A DNA stretch of 34,622 nucleotides from DASZZZ01 sp036260375 (GTDB lineage Bacteria > Actinomycetota > CADDZG01 > WHSQ01): NCBI GenBank assembly GCA_036260375.1, contig DASZZZ010000083.1, positions 1 through 34,622 of the forward strand, given 5' to 3'. Position numbers and translations under genes: made by a program. The notes under the pieces were generated by a model. The model did no database searches, was not told the DNA's origin, and was given only the letters and a program-made list of their open reading frames with translations. Positions 14,548-21,668 of this stretch are shown here, piece by piece (within the stretch, counting starts at the first letter, position 1; each line of letters opens with the position of its first letter).

Positions 14548-14563
14548 TCACGGAGAGCACACC

Positions 14564-15394
14564 GTGCCACGACACGAGTACCTTACTCTCGCCGACGAAC
14601 TCATCGAGTACGCCGACACGCTCGCCGAATACTTCGAAGCTCGTGGCTATCGCGTTCGCGTCGAGCACTCAGAGCTCAACTATCCATTCACGCCAACCAT
14701 GGAGTGCAGGAGAAGCAGCACGACGCTCATCGTAGAGCTTGATGTTGAGATTCGACTATCCCGCGTTGAGGAGTGGGTAAGGTATGCGCGCTCCTGTCCA
14801 CGAGACACGGGCGTTGCAATCGGCCTCCCCCACTGGGCGACGCCAACTCTGAAGTTGGAGACACGCCTTCGGGACCTAGGCGTAGGTTTCTACCAAATAG
14901 AGCGCGATCGAGCTGTCGAGCTCGCGCCGCCCCGAGATCTGGCACTTCGCCTCGAACTACCGGACCCAATGAACCTCCCACGGAAGGTAAAGCAGGCGCT
15001 CGGTCCCGCGTACGATCAATTCCAGCGCGCGCAATGGCGGGAAGGGTTTGAGGATGCCTGCAAAGCACTCGAGACAGAGGCGCGCCGATACCTTAAGCGA
15101 GGCCTGCGACAAGGAAGTATTCAGATCCTCGATTCGCGCGGACGAACGCGACACGTCAGCGAAGACGCGATCGATCGCATGACGATCGGCCGACTGCAAG
15201 AGACGTTCGTGGCAATACAAAATCAGACTAGAACAGATGCCGTCCTCGCCGACGCGCTCGCTAAAATCAACAGAGAGAGAGTCGGCGTTGTGCATCATAA
15301 GACACGGACGGAACCGATGCTCCGGCGGTATGTTGGTCAACACATTTGGACGATCGTGGCAGCCTTGCGGGCTTTGGCAGAGAGAAGCAGGTAG
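14564..15394 (+). CDS. Unrecognised cassette protein with HEPN-like C-terminal motif
   Basis: From GTG 14564, which has a GGAGAG ribosome site 6 nt upstream, the product has 276 residues. I do not recognise the family as a whole. Residues about 8-135 alternate strands and helices (YRVRVEHSELNYPFTPTM, TTLIVELDVE, TGVAIGLP, GVGFYQIE) in a way that recalls the PD-(D/E)xK nuclease fold, though a canonical E-x-K is not visible. Residues about 140-276 are helical and end in INRERVGVVHHKTRTE, where Arg239-x4-His244 matches the catalytic Rx4-6H of HEPN ribonucleases. Such HEPN domains are common in toxins and abortive-infection proteins. It follows the ParB-like gene by 16 nt in the same operon. Nuclease activity is inference only. 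Confidence 0.65.
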   Translation: MPRHEYLTLADELIEYADTLAEYFEARGYRVRVEHSELNYPFTPTMECRRSSTTLIVELDVEIRLSRVEEWVRYARSCPRDTGVAIGLPHWATPTLKLETRLRDLGVGFYQIERDRAVELAPPRDLALRLELPDPMNLPRKVKQALGPAYDQFQRAQWREGFEDACKALETEARRYLKRGLRQGSIQILDSRGRTRHVSEDAIDRMTIGRLQETFVAIQNQTRTDAVLADALAKINRERVGVVHHKTRTEPMLRRYVGQHIWTIVAALRALAERSR

Positions 15395-15412
15395 TCCGAT
15401 CGATAGCTGAGT

Positions 15413-15427
15413 CGGCCTTCGAGCGCG
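15413..15427. repeat. Right copy of imperfect 15-bp direct repeat flanking the cassette
   Basis: This is CGGCCTTCGAGCGCG, 14 of 15 identical to 12755-12769. It lies 18 nt after the last cassette gene and about 50 nt from the dnaE stop. The short remainder of the gap up to 15477 holds no gene. Confidence 0.3.
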
Positions 15428-15477
15428 GCGCGTCGCAGGACCCTCGCATACCTATCAGCACGACGCAAGTAAGAGAG

Positions 15478-18400
15478 TCACGTCGTCAACGCGGACGGGC
15501 CCAGCAGGGCTTTCAGCTCCGCGTGGAGGCCGTTGCGGGCGTCGACCCAGTACTCGCTGCCGAGGCGCAACGTCGTCGTCTTCGTCGGCGCGTCGAGGCG
15601 CAGGAACACCTGCGTCGAGCCCGGGTGCGACGCGAGCACCGACTTGAGCTCGTCGACGACCCGCGGCGTGCACGAGTCAACCGGCAGGCGTATCTCCAAA
15701 GGGACGTCACCGAGCTTCGGCTCGTGGAACTCCATGCCCACCATCTTCACGGTGTCGTCGCGCGCGTCGCGGTCGACGCGGCCCTTGACGACGAGGATGG
15801 CGTCGGGGCGCAGCAGCGCGGCGTGCTGCTCGGCGACCTTCGGGAACGCGATGACCTCGACGCTCGCGCCCGAGAGGTCCTCGAACTGCAGCAGCAGCAT
15901 GACGTCGCCGCGGCGCGTGACCTTCTTCGAGAGACTCGCGATCATGCCCCCGATCGTCACGACGTCGCCCTGCGGACGCTCGTCGAGCGACGCGATCGAG
16001 CACTGCGTCATGCGCGCGAGCAACCCCTCGACGCCGAGCAGCGGGTGGTCGGAGACGTAGAGCCCGAGCATCTCCTTCTCGTGCGCGAGCAGCAGGGCCT
16101 TCGGGTGCTCGTCGAGCGGGATGGGACGATCGTGCGCCGCGATCGCGGGGTCTTCGCCGGCACCCGCGCCGGCGAAGAGCGAGAACTGCCCCGCCTCTTC
16201 GCGCTTGCGCGCGTTCATCACCTCGGCACAGACGTCCTCGAAGACGTCGAGCAGCCCCTTGCGCGTGTGCCCGAGCGACTCGAACGCGCCGGCCTTGATC
16301 AGCGACTCGACGGTCTTCTTGTTGAGGCAGATGTAGTCGACCTTGCGACAGAAGTCGTAGAAGCTCTCGAACGCGCCCTTGCGTGTGCGCGCCTCGACGA
16401 TCTTCTCGACGACGCTCTCGCCGACGTGACGCACGGCGGACAGCCCGAAGCGGATCGACTCCCCCACCGGCGTGAAGTCGCGCTCCGAGACGTTGACGTC
16501 GGGGATGAGGACGTCGACGCCCATCTTGCGCGCCATGTGCAGGTACTTCGGCTTGTCGTCCTTGCGGTCCTTGACCGACGTGAGCAGCGCGGCCATGTAC
16601 TCGACCGGGTAGTGCGCCTTGAGCCACGCGGTCTGGTACGCGACGTAGGCGTAGCACGCGGAGTGCGCGCGGTTGAAGCTGTAGTCGGCGAACGGCTGGA
16701 TGAGAGCCCACAGCCGGCGGGCGTCGTCCTCGGTGAGCCCCGCGGCGCGGCAGCCCTCGATGAAGCGCGGCTCCTCCGCGGCCATGATGTCGCGCTTCTT
16801 CTTGCCGATCGCCTTGCGCACGAGGTCTGCCTCGCCGGGCGTGTAGCCGGCGAGCTTCTGGAGCATCAGCACGATCTGCTCCTGGTACACGAGGATGCCG
16901 TACGTCTCGCGCGTGATGTCCTCGAGCGCGGGATGGAGGTACGCGACCTTCGAGGGGTCGTTGGCGCGCTCGATGTACGCGGGGATCTGCTCCATCGGGC
17001 CGGGCCGGTACAGCGCGATGAGCGCCATGATGTGCTCGAAGCGGTCGGGCCGCAGCTGCACGAGCAGGCGCCGCATGCCCTCGGACTCGAGCTGGAAGAC
17101 GCCGTCGGAGTCGCCCCGCCGCAGCATCTCGTAGACCTTCGGGTCGGCGAGGTCGAGGTCGTCGACGTCGACCTCCACGCCGCGGTTGGCGCGGATGTAG
17201 TCGCGCGTGAGCTCGATGACGGTGAGGTTGCGCAGGCCGAGGAAGTCCATCTTGAGGAGCCCGAGCTCCTCGACGCCGTTCATGTCGAACTGCGTGACGA
17301 TCTCGCCGTGCTCGCCGCGCTTGAGCGGGACGTGCTCGACGAGCGGGTCGCGGCCGATGACGACGCCGGCCGCGTGGATGCCCGCGGAGCGCTTGAGGTT
17401 CTCGATCTTGAGCGCGGTGTCGATGATCTGCTTCGCGGCGCCGCCGACTTCGTACGCCTCGCGCAGCTCGGGCGACGTCTCGAGCGCGTTCTGGAGCCCC
17501 GAGTCGCGCCCCATGATCAGCGGCGGGTACATCTTGGTGAGGCGGTCGCCCTCGAGGTACGGGAACCCCAGCACGCGCGCGGCGTCCTTGATCGCCTGCT
17601 TGCCCTTGATCGTGCCGTAGGTGACGATCTGAGCGACGTGGTCGGAGCCGTACTTGTCCTGCACGTAGCGGATCACGTCGCCGCGCCGGCGCTCGTCGAA
17701 GTCGATGTCGATGTCGGGCATCGCGATGCGCTCGGGGTTCAGGAAGCGCTCGAACATGAGGTCGTAGCGCAACGGGTCCAGCTCGGTGATGCCGAGCGCG
17801 TAGCTGACGACCGACCCCGCCGCGCTGCCGCGGCCCGGCCCGACGCGGATGCCGCCGCGCTTGGCCCAGTTGACGAAGTCGGCGACGACGAGGAAGTAGC
17901 CGGCGAAGCCCATGTCGGCGATGACGCGCAGCTCGTAGTCCGCGCGCTCGCGCGCCGCGGCGCCTCCGTCGCGGTAGCGGCGGGCGAGGCCCTCGTCGAC
18001 GAGCCGCCGGAGGTAGCCGTCGAGCGTCTCGCCGTCGGGCACCTCGAAGCGCGGCAGCAGGAGGTTGCCGAACGACATCTCGACGTTGCAGCGCTCCGCG
18101 ACCTCGAGCGTCGTCTCGCACGCGCCCGGCCAGCGCGCGAACGCGGCGGCCATCTCCTCGGGCGTCTTGACGTAGAACTCCTCCGAGTCGAACTTGAAGC
18201 GGTTCGGGTCCGACAGCTCGCTGCCCGTGTTGATGCACAGCAGCACCTCGTGGGCCGCGGCGTCGTCCTTGTGCGTGTAGTGGGAGTCGTTGGTGCACAC
18301 CCACGGGATGCCCATCTCCTTGCCGATCGCGACGAGCTCGTCGTTGAGCGGGCGCTGCGCCGGGATGCCGTGGTCCTGGAGCTCGAGGTAGAAGCGGTCC

Positions 18401-18903
18401 CCGAACAGCTCGCGGTACTGCGCGACCTTGCGGCGCGCGCCGGCGGGGTCGCCGCCGACGATCAGCTTGGGGATCTCGGCCGACAGGCAGCCCGACAAGC
18501 AGATGACGCCCTCGGCGTGCTCGGTGAGCAGCTCCCAGTCCGAGCGCGGCTGGTAGTGGAAGCCCTCGAGCCACGCGCGCGACGACAGCTTCACGAGGTT
18601 GCCGTAGCCGGTGTCGTCCGACGCCAGCAGCGTGAGGTGGTACGTGCGCTCGGTGTTGTCGCGCTGCGCCGGCTTCTCGCGCCGGTCGCCGCCGAAGAGG
18701 TAGCCCTCCATGCCGAGGATCGGCTTGACGCCGTGACGCCGGCCGGTCCGGTAGAACTCGAGCGCGCCGTACATGACGCCGTGGTCTGTGATCGCGCACG
18801 CCGGCATCCCGGCATCGGCGGCGGCGCGAAACATGTCGTCGACGCGGCTGGCGCCGTCGAGCATCGAGTACTCGGTGTGCGCGTGGAGGTGCACGAAGCT
18901 CAC
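15478..18903 (-). CDS. dnaE: DNA polymerase III alpha subunit (DnaE1)
   Basis: This is the replicative polymerase, 1141 residues. The N-terminal PHP domain starts HLHAHTEYSMLDG. It keeps what look like all metal ligands (HxH at 5-9, Asp16, DHG at 40-42, Glu66, His89, Cys138, NDSHY at 205-209), so it may proofread as DnaE1 of mycobacteria does. The palm has GPGRGSAAGS (356-365) and the acidic PDIDIDFDERR (396-406), with a third Asp in LLKMDFLGLRN. The finger and beta-binding regions follow, then an HhH region. The C-terminal OB domain includes VVTIGGMIAS. The start is GTG 18903 after a GGGGGG ribosome-site-like run. The gene ends against the acquired cassette, and its stop and C-terminus appear intact. 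Confidence 0.96.
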   Translation of the reverse strand: MSFVHLHAHTEYSMLDGASRVDDMFRAAADAGMPACAITDHGVMYGALEFYRTGRRHGVKPILGMEGYLFGGDRREKPAQRDNTERTYHLTLLASDDTGYGNLVKLSSRAWLEGFHYQPRSDWELLTEHAEGVICLSGCLSAEIPKLIVGGDPAGARRKVAQYRELFGDRFYLELQDHGIPAQRPLNDELVAIGKEMGIPWVCTNDSHYTHKDDAAAHEVLLCINTGSELSDPNRFKFDSEEFYVKTPEEMAAAFARWPGACETTLEVAERCNVEMSFGNLLLPRFEVPDGETLDGYLRRLVDEGLARRYRDGGAAARERADYELRVIADMGFAGYFLVVADFVNWAKRGGIRVGPGRGSAAGSVVSYALGITELDPLRYDLMFERFLNPERIAMPDIDIDFDERRRGDVIRYVQDKYGSDHVAQIVTYGTIKGKQAIKDAARVLGFPYLEGDRLTKMYPPLIMGRDSGLQNALETSPELREAYEVGGAAKQIIDTALKIENLKRSAGIHAAGVVIGRDPLVEHVPLKRGEHGEIVTQFDMNGVEELGLLKMDFLGLRNLTVIELTRDYIRANRGVEVDVDDLDLADPKVYEMLRRGDSDGVFQLESEGMRRLLVQLRPDRFEHIMALIALYRPGPMEQIPAYIERANDPSKVAYLHPALEDITRETYGILVYQEQIVLMLQKLAGYTPGEADLVRKAIGKKKRDIMAAEEPRFIEGCRAAGLTEDDARRLWALIQPFADYSFNRAHSACYAYVAYQTAWLKAHYPVEYMAALLTSVKDRKDDKPKYLHMARKMGVDVLIPDVNVSERDFTPVGESIRFGLSAVRHVGESVVEKIVEARTRKGAFESFYDFCRKVDYICLNKKTVESLIKAGAFESLGHTRKGLLDVFEDVCAEVMNARKREEAGQFSLFAGAGAGEDPAIAAHDRPIPLDEHPKALLLAHEKEMLGLYVSDHPLLGVEGLLARMTQCSIASLDERPQGDVVTIGGMIASLSKKVTRRGDVMLLLQFEDLSGASVEVIAFPKVAEQHAALLRPDAILVVKGRVDRDARDDTVKMVGMEFHEPKLGDVPLEIRLPVDSCTPRVVDELKSVLASHPGSTQVFLRLDAPTKTTTLRLGSEYWVDARNGLHAELKALLGPSALTT

Positions 18904-19211
18904 GACCGACCCCCCGAGCTCTTCGCGACGACCACGCTATGGACTCCTTTCGCAGCTCTCGACACGGACGGACCGGCGCGGGCGGGGACCCCCGGCGCCG
19001 CCCGGTCGGCGAATGACAAGGATGTCATCTCCGGCCGCCCGGCCCGCGGCTTTCCGGCGCTCTCGTTGGACCTACGGCGGCGCGGCCGTTCCGGTCGCCG
19101 GCCGCGCCGCCGCGGGCTCATGCGGCCATCGTCGGCCGGTTCGCCTGTTGGCGACAAGGCCCCCGGCCTGGGGATCTCCTGTGGACGGACGGTGGACGGA
19201 CGCGCCGGCCG
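18904..19211. other. 308-nt intergenic region upstream of dnaE
   Basis: No gene is supported here. It holds a 16-bp dyad ATGACA-agga-TGTCAT (19013-19028), about 110 nt before dnaE and possibly an operator, and the strong hairpin at 19075-19112. A clear dnaE promoter could not be identified. Confidence 0.5.
19075..19112 (-). terminator. Strong GC hairpin, probable terminator of the lspA-rluD operon
   Basis: A perfect 13-bp stem (19075-19087 with 19100-19112), extendable by one more pair, has a 10-12-nt loop. It lies about 100 nt downstream of the rluD stop and 170 nt before dnaE. There is no U-tract. Confidence 0.5.
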
Positions 19212-20132
19212 TCACGGCGCCGGGACCGCGAGCCCGGCGGTGTCGAGGGCGGCGACGAGGTCGGCCGGGAGCGGGTCGGCGACGTCGACGACGCGGCCGT
19301 CGTCGGGGTGCGGGAAGCGCAGGCGCCACGCGTGCAGGAACGGACGGGTGAGGCCCAGGCGCCCGGCCGGCTCGCCCCCGCCGCCGTACGTGCGGTCGCC
19401 GACGACAGGATGGCCCACGTGCGACATGTGGACGCGGATCTGGTGCGTCCGGCCGGTCTCGAGCGACACCTCCAGGAGCGCGGCCTCCGGGGTCTCGCCG
19501 AGCACCCGGTAGTGCGTCACCGACGGGCGGCCGCCGTCGACGACCGCCATGAGCGTGCGCCGTCTCGGGTGGCGCCCGACGGGCGCGTCGATCGTCCCCG
19601 ACGCGGCCGGGGGGCGGCCGCGCACGAGCGCGACGTAGCGGCGCTCGACGGCGCGCGCCCGCAGGGCGTCGACGAGGCTCGCGCGGGCGTCGTCGTCGCG
19701 CGCCACGAGGAGCAGGCCCGAGGTGTCCTTGTCGAGACGGTGCACGATGCCGGGGCGCACCGACGTCGCAGCCGCGAGCGGCCCGCCGCGCCCGAGCAGC
19801 GCGTTCACGAGCGTGCCGGCGCGGTGGCCGCGCGCGGGGTGGACGACGAGCCCGGGGGGCTTCGACACCACGAGGACGCGGTCGTCCTCGTAGGCGACCG
19901 CGACGGGGATGTCCTCGGGCTCGGGCGGCGCGAACACCGCCGGCGGCAGCGTCCCGGCGACCTCGTCGCCCTCCTCGAGGCGGTGGCTCGGGCGCACCGC
20001 GACGCCGCGCACGGTCACGCTGCCGTCGCGCACGGCGCGCTGCGCGTGCGTGCGCGTGACGCCGGCGTGCTCCGACAGCACGACGTCGACCCGGCGGCCC
20101 GCGTCGTGGGCCGCGGCGACGAACCGGATCAC
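19212..20132 (-). CDS. rluD: RluA/RluD-family 23S rRNA pseudouridine synthase
   Basis: The product has 306 residues from GTG 20132, which overlaps the lspA stop as GTGA. An S4 RNA-binding domain (about 12-60, RRVDVVLSEH...HRLEEGDEV) is followed by the RluA-type catalytic domain. It has the SKPPGLVVHPARGH motif, the catalytic Asp134 in HRLDKDTSGLLLVAR, and ETGRTHQIRVHMSHVGHP. The family isomerises uridines in 23S rRNA helix 69 or elsewhere; the exact target is not visible. Lying directly after lspA is the usual actinobacterial arrangement. The open frame extends upstream into lspA in another frame and is not coding there. Confidence 0.93.
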   Translation of the reverse strand: MIRFVAAAHDAGRRVDVVLSEHAGVTRTHAQRAVRDGSVTVRGVAVRPSHRLEEGDEVAGTLPPAVFAPPEPEDIPVAVAYEDDRVLVVSKPPGLVVHPARGHRAGTLVNALLGRGGPLAAATSVRPGIVHRLDKDTSGLLLVARDDDARASLVDALRARAVERRYVALVRGRPPAASGTIDAPVGRHPRRRTLMAVVDGGRPSVTHYRVLGETPEAALLEVSLETGRTHQIRVHMSHVGHPVVGDRTYGGGGEPAGRLGLTRPFLHAWRLRFPHPDDGRVVDVADPLPADLVAALDTAGLAVPAP

Positions 20133-20623
20133 GGCCGCACCGGTCGCGAGTCGCCGTCGGCGGGGCGCGGCGCGCTGCGCGCGCTGAGCCACAGCAGCAG
20201 CGCGACCCCGGTGACGATGCACGAGTCGGCGAGGTTGAACACCGGCCACACGTGGAGGTCGACGAAGTCGACGACGCCGGGCGTGTCGCGCACGACGCGG
20301 TCGACGACGTTGCCGACGCCGCCGCCGAGGACCATGCCGAGCGGGACCGCCCACGACCGGTGCTCGACGCGGCGTGCCCACACGAGGATGGCGACCGCGA
20401 CCACGACCGTCGCGACGAGGAACACGGTCGGGTGACCCTGGAACAGCCCGAACGCGCCGCCGGAGTTGAACGTCAGACGCAGCGACACGGCGCCCTCGAC
20501 GACGTCGACGACCCGGCCCCCGGCGAGCGCGTCGAGCGCCAGCTCCTTGGTGAGCTGGTCGAGGGCGACGACGACGGCGGCGGTCGCGAGCAGGATGCGG
20601 TAGAGGCCGGGCGCGCGGGTCAC
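20129..20623 (-). CDS. lspA: Prolipoprotein signal peptidase
   Basis: This inner-membrane aspartic protease cleaves lipoprotein signal peptides before the lipidated Cys. It has 164 residues and four membrane helices (about 8-24, 65-83, 93-107, 134-148). The catalytic dyad is Asp108 in GNVVDRV and Asp133 in FNLADSCI. LDQLTKELAL and TFNSGGAFGLF are the other conserved family motifs. Substrates in this window include the two predicted lipoproteins near the left end. The start is GTG 20623. A near-palindrome TCTGCTTAGCAGA (20628-20640) lies immediately upstream. The gene follows the DksA-like gene by 35 nt and overlaps rluD by 4 nt. Confidence 0.94.
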   Translation of the reverse strand: MTRAPGLYRILLATAAVVVALDQLTKELALDALAGGRVVDVVEGAVSLRLTFNSGGAFGLFQGHPTVFLVATVVVAVAILVWARRVEHRSWAVPLGMVLGGGVGNVVDRVVRDTPGVVDFVDLHVWPVFNLADSCIVTGVALLLWLSARSAPRPADGDSRPVRP

Positions 20624-20658
20624 GTCATCTGCTTAGCAGACCGCCGCCGGAGGGCGTT

Positions 20659-21546
20659 CTAGCGCGCGCGCTCCTCGCGCCGCTTGCAGTCCATGCACAG
20701 CGACGCGTGCGGGAGCGCCTTGAGGCGCGCGGTGTCGATCGGCCGCCCGCAGCGCTCGCACGTGCCGTACGTCCCCTCGTCGATCCGCTCGAGCGCGCGC
20801 TCGATCTGGTCGAGCAGGTCGCGGATGTTGTTGCGGATCGACAGGTCGCGCTCGCGGTCGAACGTCGCGGTGCCGGCGTCGGCGAAGTCCTCGTCGAGCC
20901 CGACCTCGCCGGTGAGGTCGGACTGCGTGCCGTCGAACGAGTCCTGCTCGAGCTCCGCCTGCTGACGCCGCAGCTCGGCGCGCTCCGCCTCGAGCGTGCG
21001 CCGGACGTCGACGAGCTCGTCGCGGTCGAGGCGCCCCCCGCTGTCGCGCTGCGGCCGAGACCGCCTTGCATCCGCGGCGGCCGGCGGCGCCGCAGCGGTC
21101 GTGCCGCGCGCCGTGGGTTTGCGGCCGGCGGACTTGCCGGCGGTCGTCTTGCCGGCGGTCGTCTTGCCCGCGGTCGTCTTGCCGGCGGTCGTCTTGCCGG
21201 CGGTCGTCTTGCGGGGCGCCGGCTTGCGCGCCGACGACTTGCGCGTGGTGGTCTTGCGGGCCGTGGTCTTGCGGGCCGTCGTCTTGCGTGCCGTGGTCTT
21301 GCGGGCGGTCGTCTTGCGCGCCGACGACTTGCGCGTGGTGGTCTTGCGCGCGGCGGTCTTCTTCTTCGCGCCGGACGCGCCGCCCGTCCTCGCGGAGCTC
21401 GCGCGACTCGTCTTGGCCGCCGTCTTCTTGGCCGCGGCCTTGCGCGCCGAGGTCTTCTTGGCCGCGGCCTTGCGCGCCGACGAGCCCCCCGACGACGTCT
21501 TCTTGGCGCGGCCGGAGGTCGACTTCGGGCGCTTGGCCGGGCTCAT
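20659..21546 (-). CDS. DksA/TraR-type zinc-finger protein with histone H1-like N-terminal tail
   Basis: The product has 295 residues from ATG 21546. Residues 1-150 are a low-complexity basic tail made of Lys/Arg-Thr-Thr-Ala-type pentapeptides, with KTTAG and KTTAR units repeated many times, like histone H1 or mycobacterial HupB tails. A coiled-coil hairpin (about 174-255) with acidic tip residues (GLDEDFADAG) and a C4 zinc finger (Cys263, Cys266, Cys284, Cys287; CERCGRPI...CMDC) form the DksA/TraR module. That module enters the RNA polymerase secondary channel in DksA. The tail could add DNA or nucleic-acid binding. It is divergent from ileS, with about 120 nt between. A promoter-like TGCTAT or TATCGT lies 9-12 nt before the ATG. 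Confidence 0.85.
   Translation of the reverse strand: MSPAKRPKSTSGRAKKTSSGGSSARKAAAKKTSARKAAAKKTAAKTSRASSARTGGASGAKKKTAARKTTTRKSSARKTTARKTTARKTTARKTTARKTTTRKSSARKPAPRKTTAGKTTAGKTTAGKTTAGKTTAGKSAGRKPTARGTTAAAPPAAADARRSRPQRDSGGRLDRDELVDVRRTLEAERAELRRQQAELEQDSFDGTQSDLTGEVGLDEDFADAGTATFDRERDLSIRNNIRDLLDQIERALERIDEGTYGTCERCGRPIDTARLKALPHASLCMDCKRREERAR
21133..21357. repeat. Tandem 15-bp coding repeats in the basic tail
   Basis: Fifteen-base units of the type CTTGCCGGCGGTCGT (plus strand) are repeated nearly perfectly five times at the low end (from 21133). About nine more diverged units follow, encoding the pentapeptide repeats. Slippage or unequal crossing-over could change tail length without breaking the frame, since the unit is a multiple of three. 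Confidence 0.85.
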
Positions 21547-21655
21547 GGGCGCGGGACGATAGCACACCGACCACCTCGGCCCCCGGCCCCCGGACGGCGG
21601 GCGCACCGGCGCCGCGCGCGGCCCGCTCCCGGCGTGGCGGCGGCCCGGCGGCGGC

Positions 21656-21661
21656 TACTCT
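21656..21661 (+). promoter_or_regulatory. -10 box of ileS
   Basis: TACTCT ends 7 nt before the ATG with no Shine-Dalgarno between, consistent with a leaderless ileS transcript. No T-box leader is possible in this spacing. Confidence 0.45.
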
Positions 21662-21668
21662 TGGCGCC

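Larger units (their letters stand above)
12655..15477. other. Acquired-looking three-gene cassette of lower GC content
   Basis: Between the PPOX stop and the dnaE stop, base composition falls visibly from the ~75% GC of the neighbours. Third codon positions contain many A and T, and AT-rich stretches such as CATAAT and TATAAC appear. Three plus-strand genes (adenine methylase, ParB-like, unknown with HEPN-like end) are spaced by 10 and 16 nt and form one operon. No integrase, transposase or tRNA target is present. The 131 nt before the first gene hold only promoter-like AT-rich sequence. Confidence 0.7.

Noticed and set aside
14447..14563. N-terminal extension of the third cassette protein from an upstream ATG
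   Set aside because: It overlaps the end of the ParB-like gene in another frame; the GTG at 14564 has a proper GGAGAG site.
12655..15477. Prophage or transposon as the source of the low-GC cassette
   Set aside because: No integrase, transposase, terminal inverted repeats or phage structural genes are visible, so only an acquired cassette can be claimed.
15346..19512. A very long plus-strand open frame antisense to dnaE (over 1,300 codons)
   Set aside because: It is the mirror frame of a GC-rich gene: almost all Arg/Val/Asp/Ala, no domain, and the minus strand encodes an unmistakable DnaE1.
20620..20640. Two-codon upstream reading frame (ATG ACG TGA) overlapping the lspA GTG, and the palindrome TCTGCTTAGCAGA
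   Set aside because: Too short to judge; such overlaps arise by chance and no second signal supports a regulatory role.
21133..21357. Short tandem repeats that could suggest a CRISPR or satellite
   Set aside because: The units are 15 bp, contiguous, without spacers, and encode in-frame pentapeptides of a protein tail.
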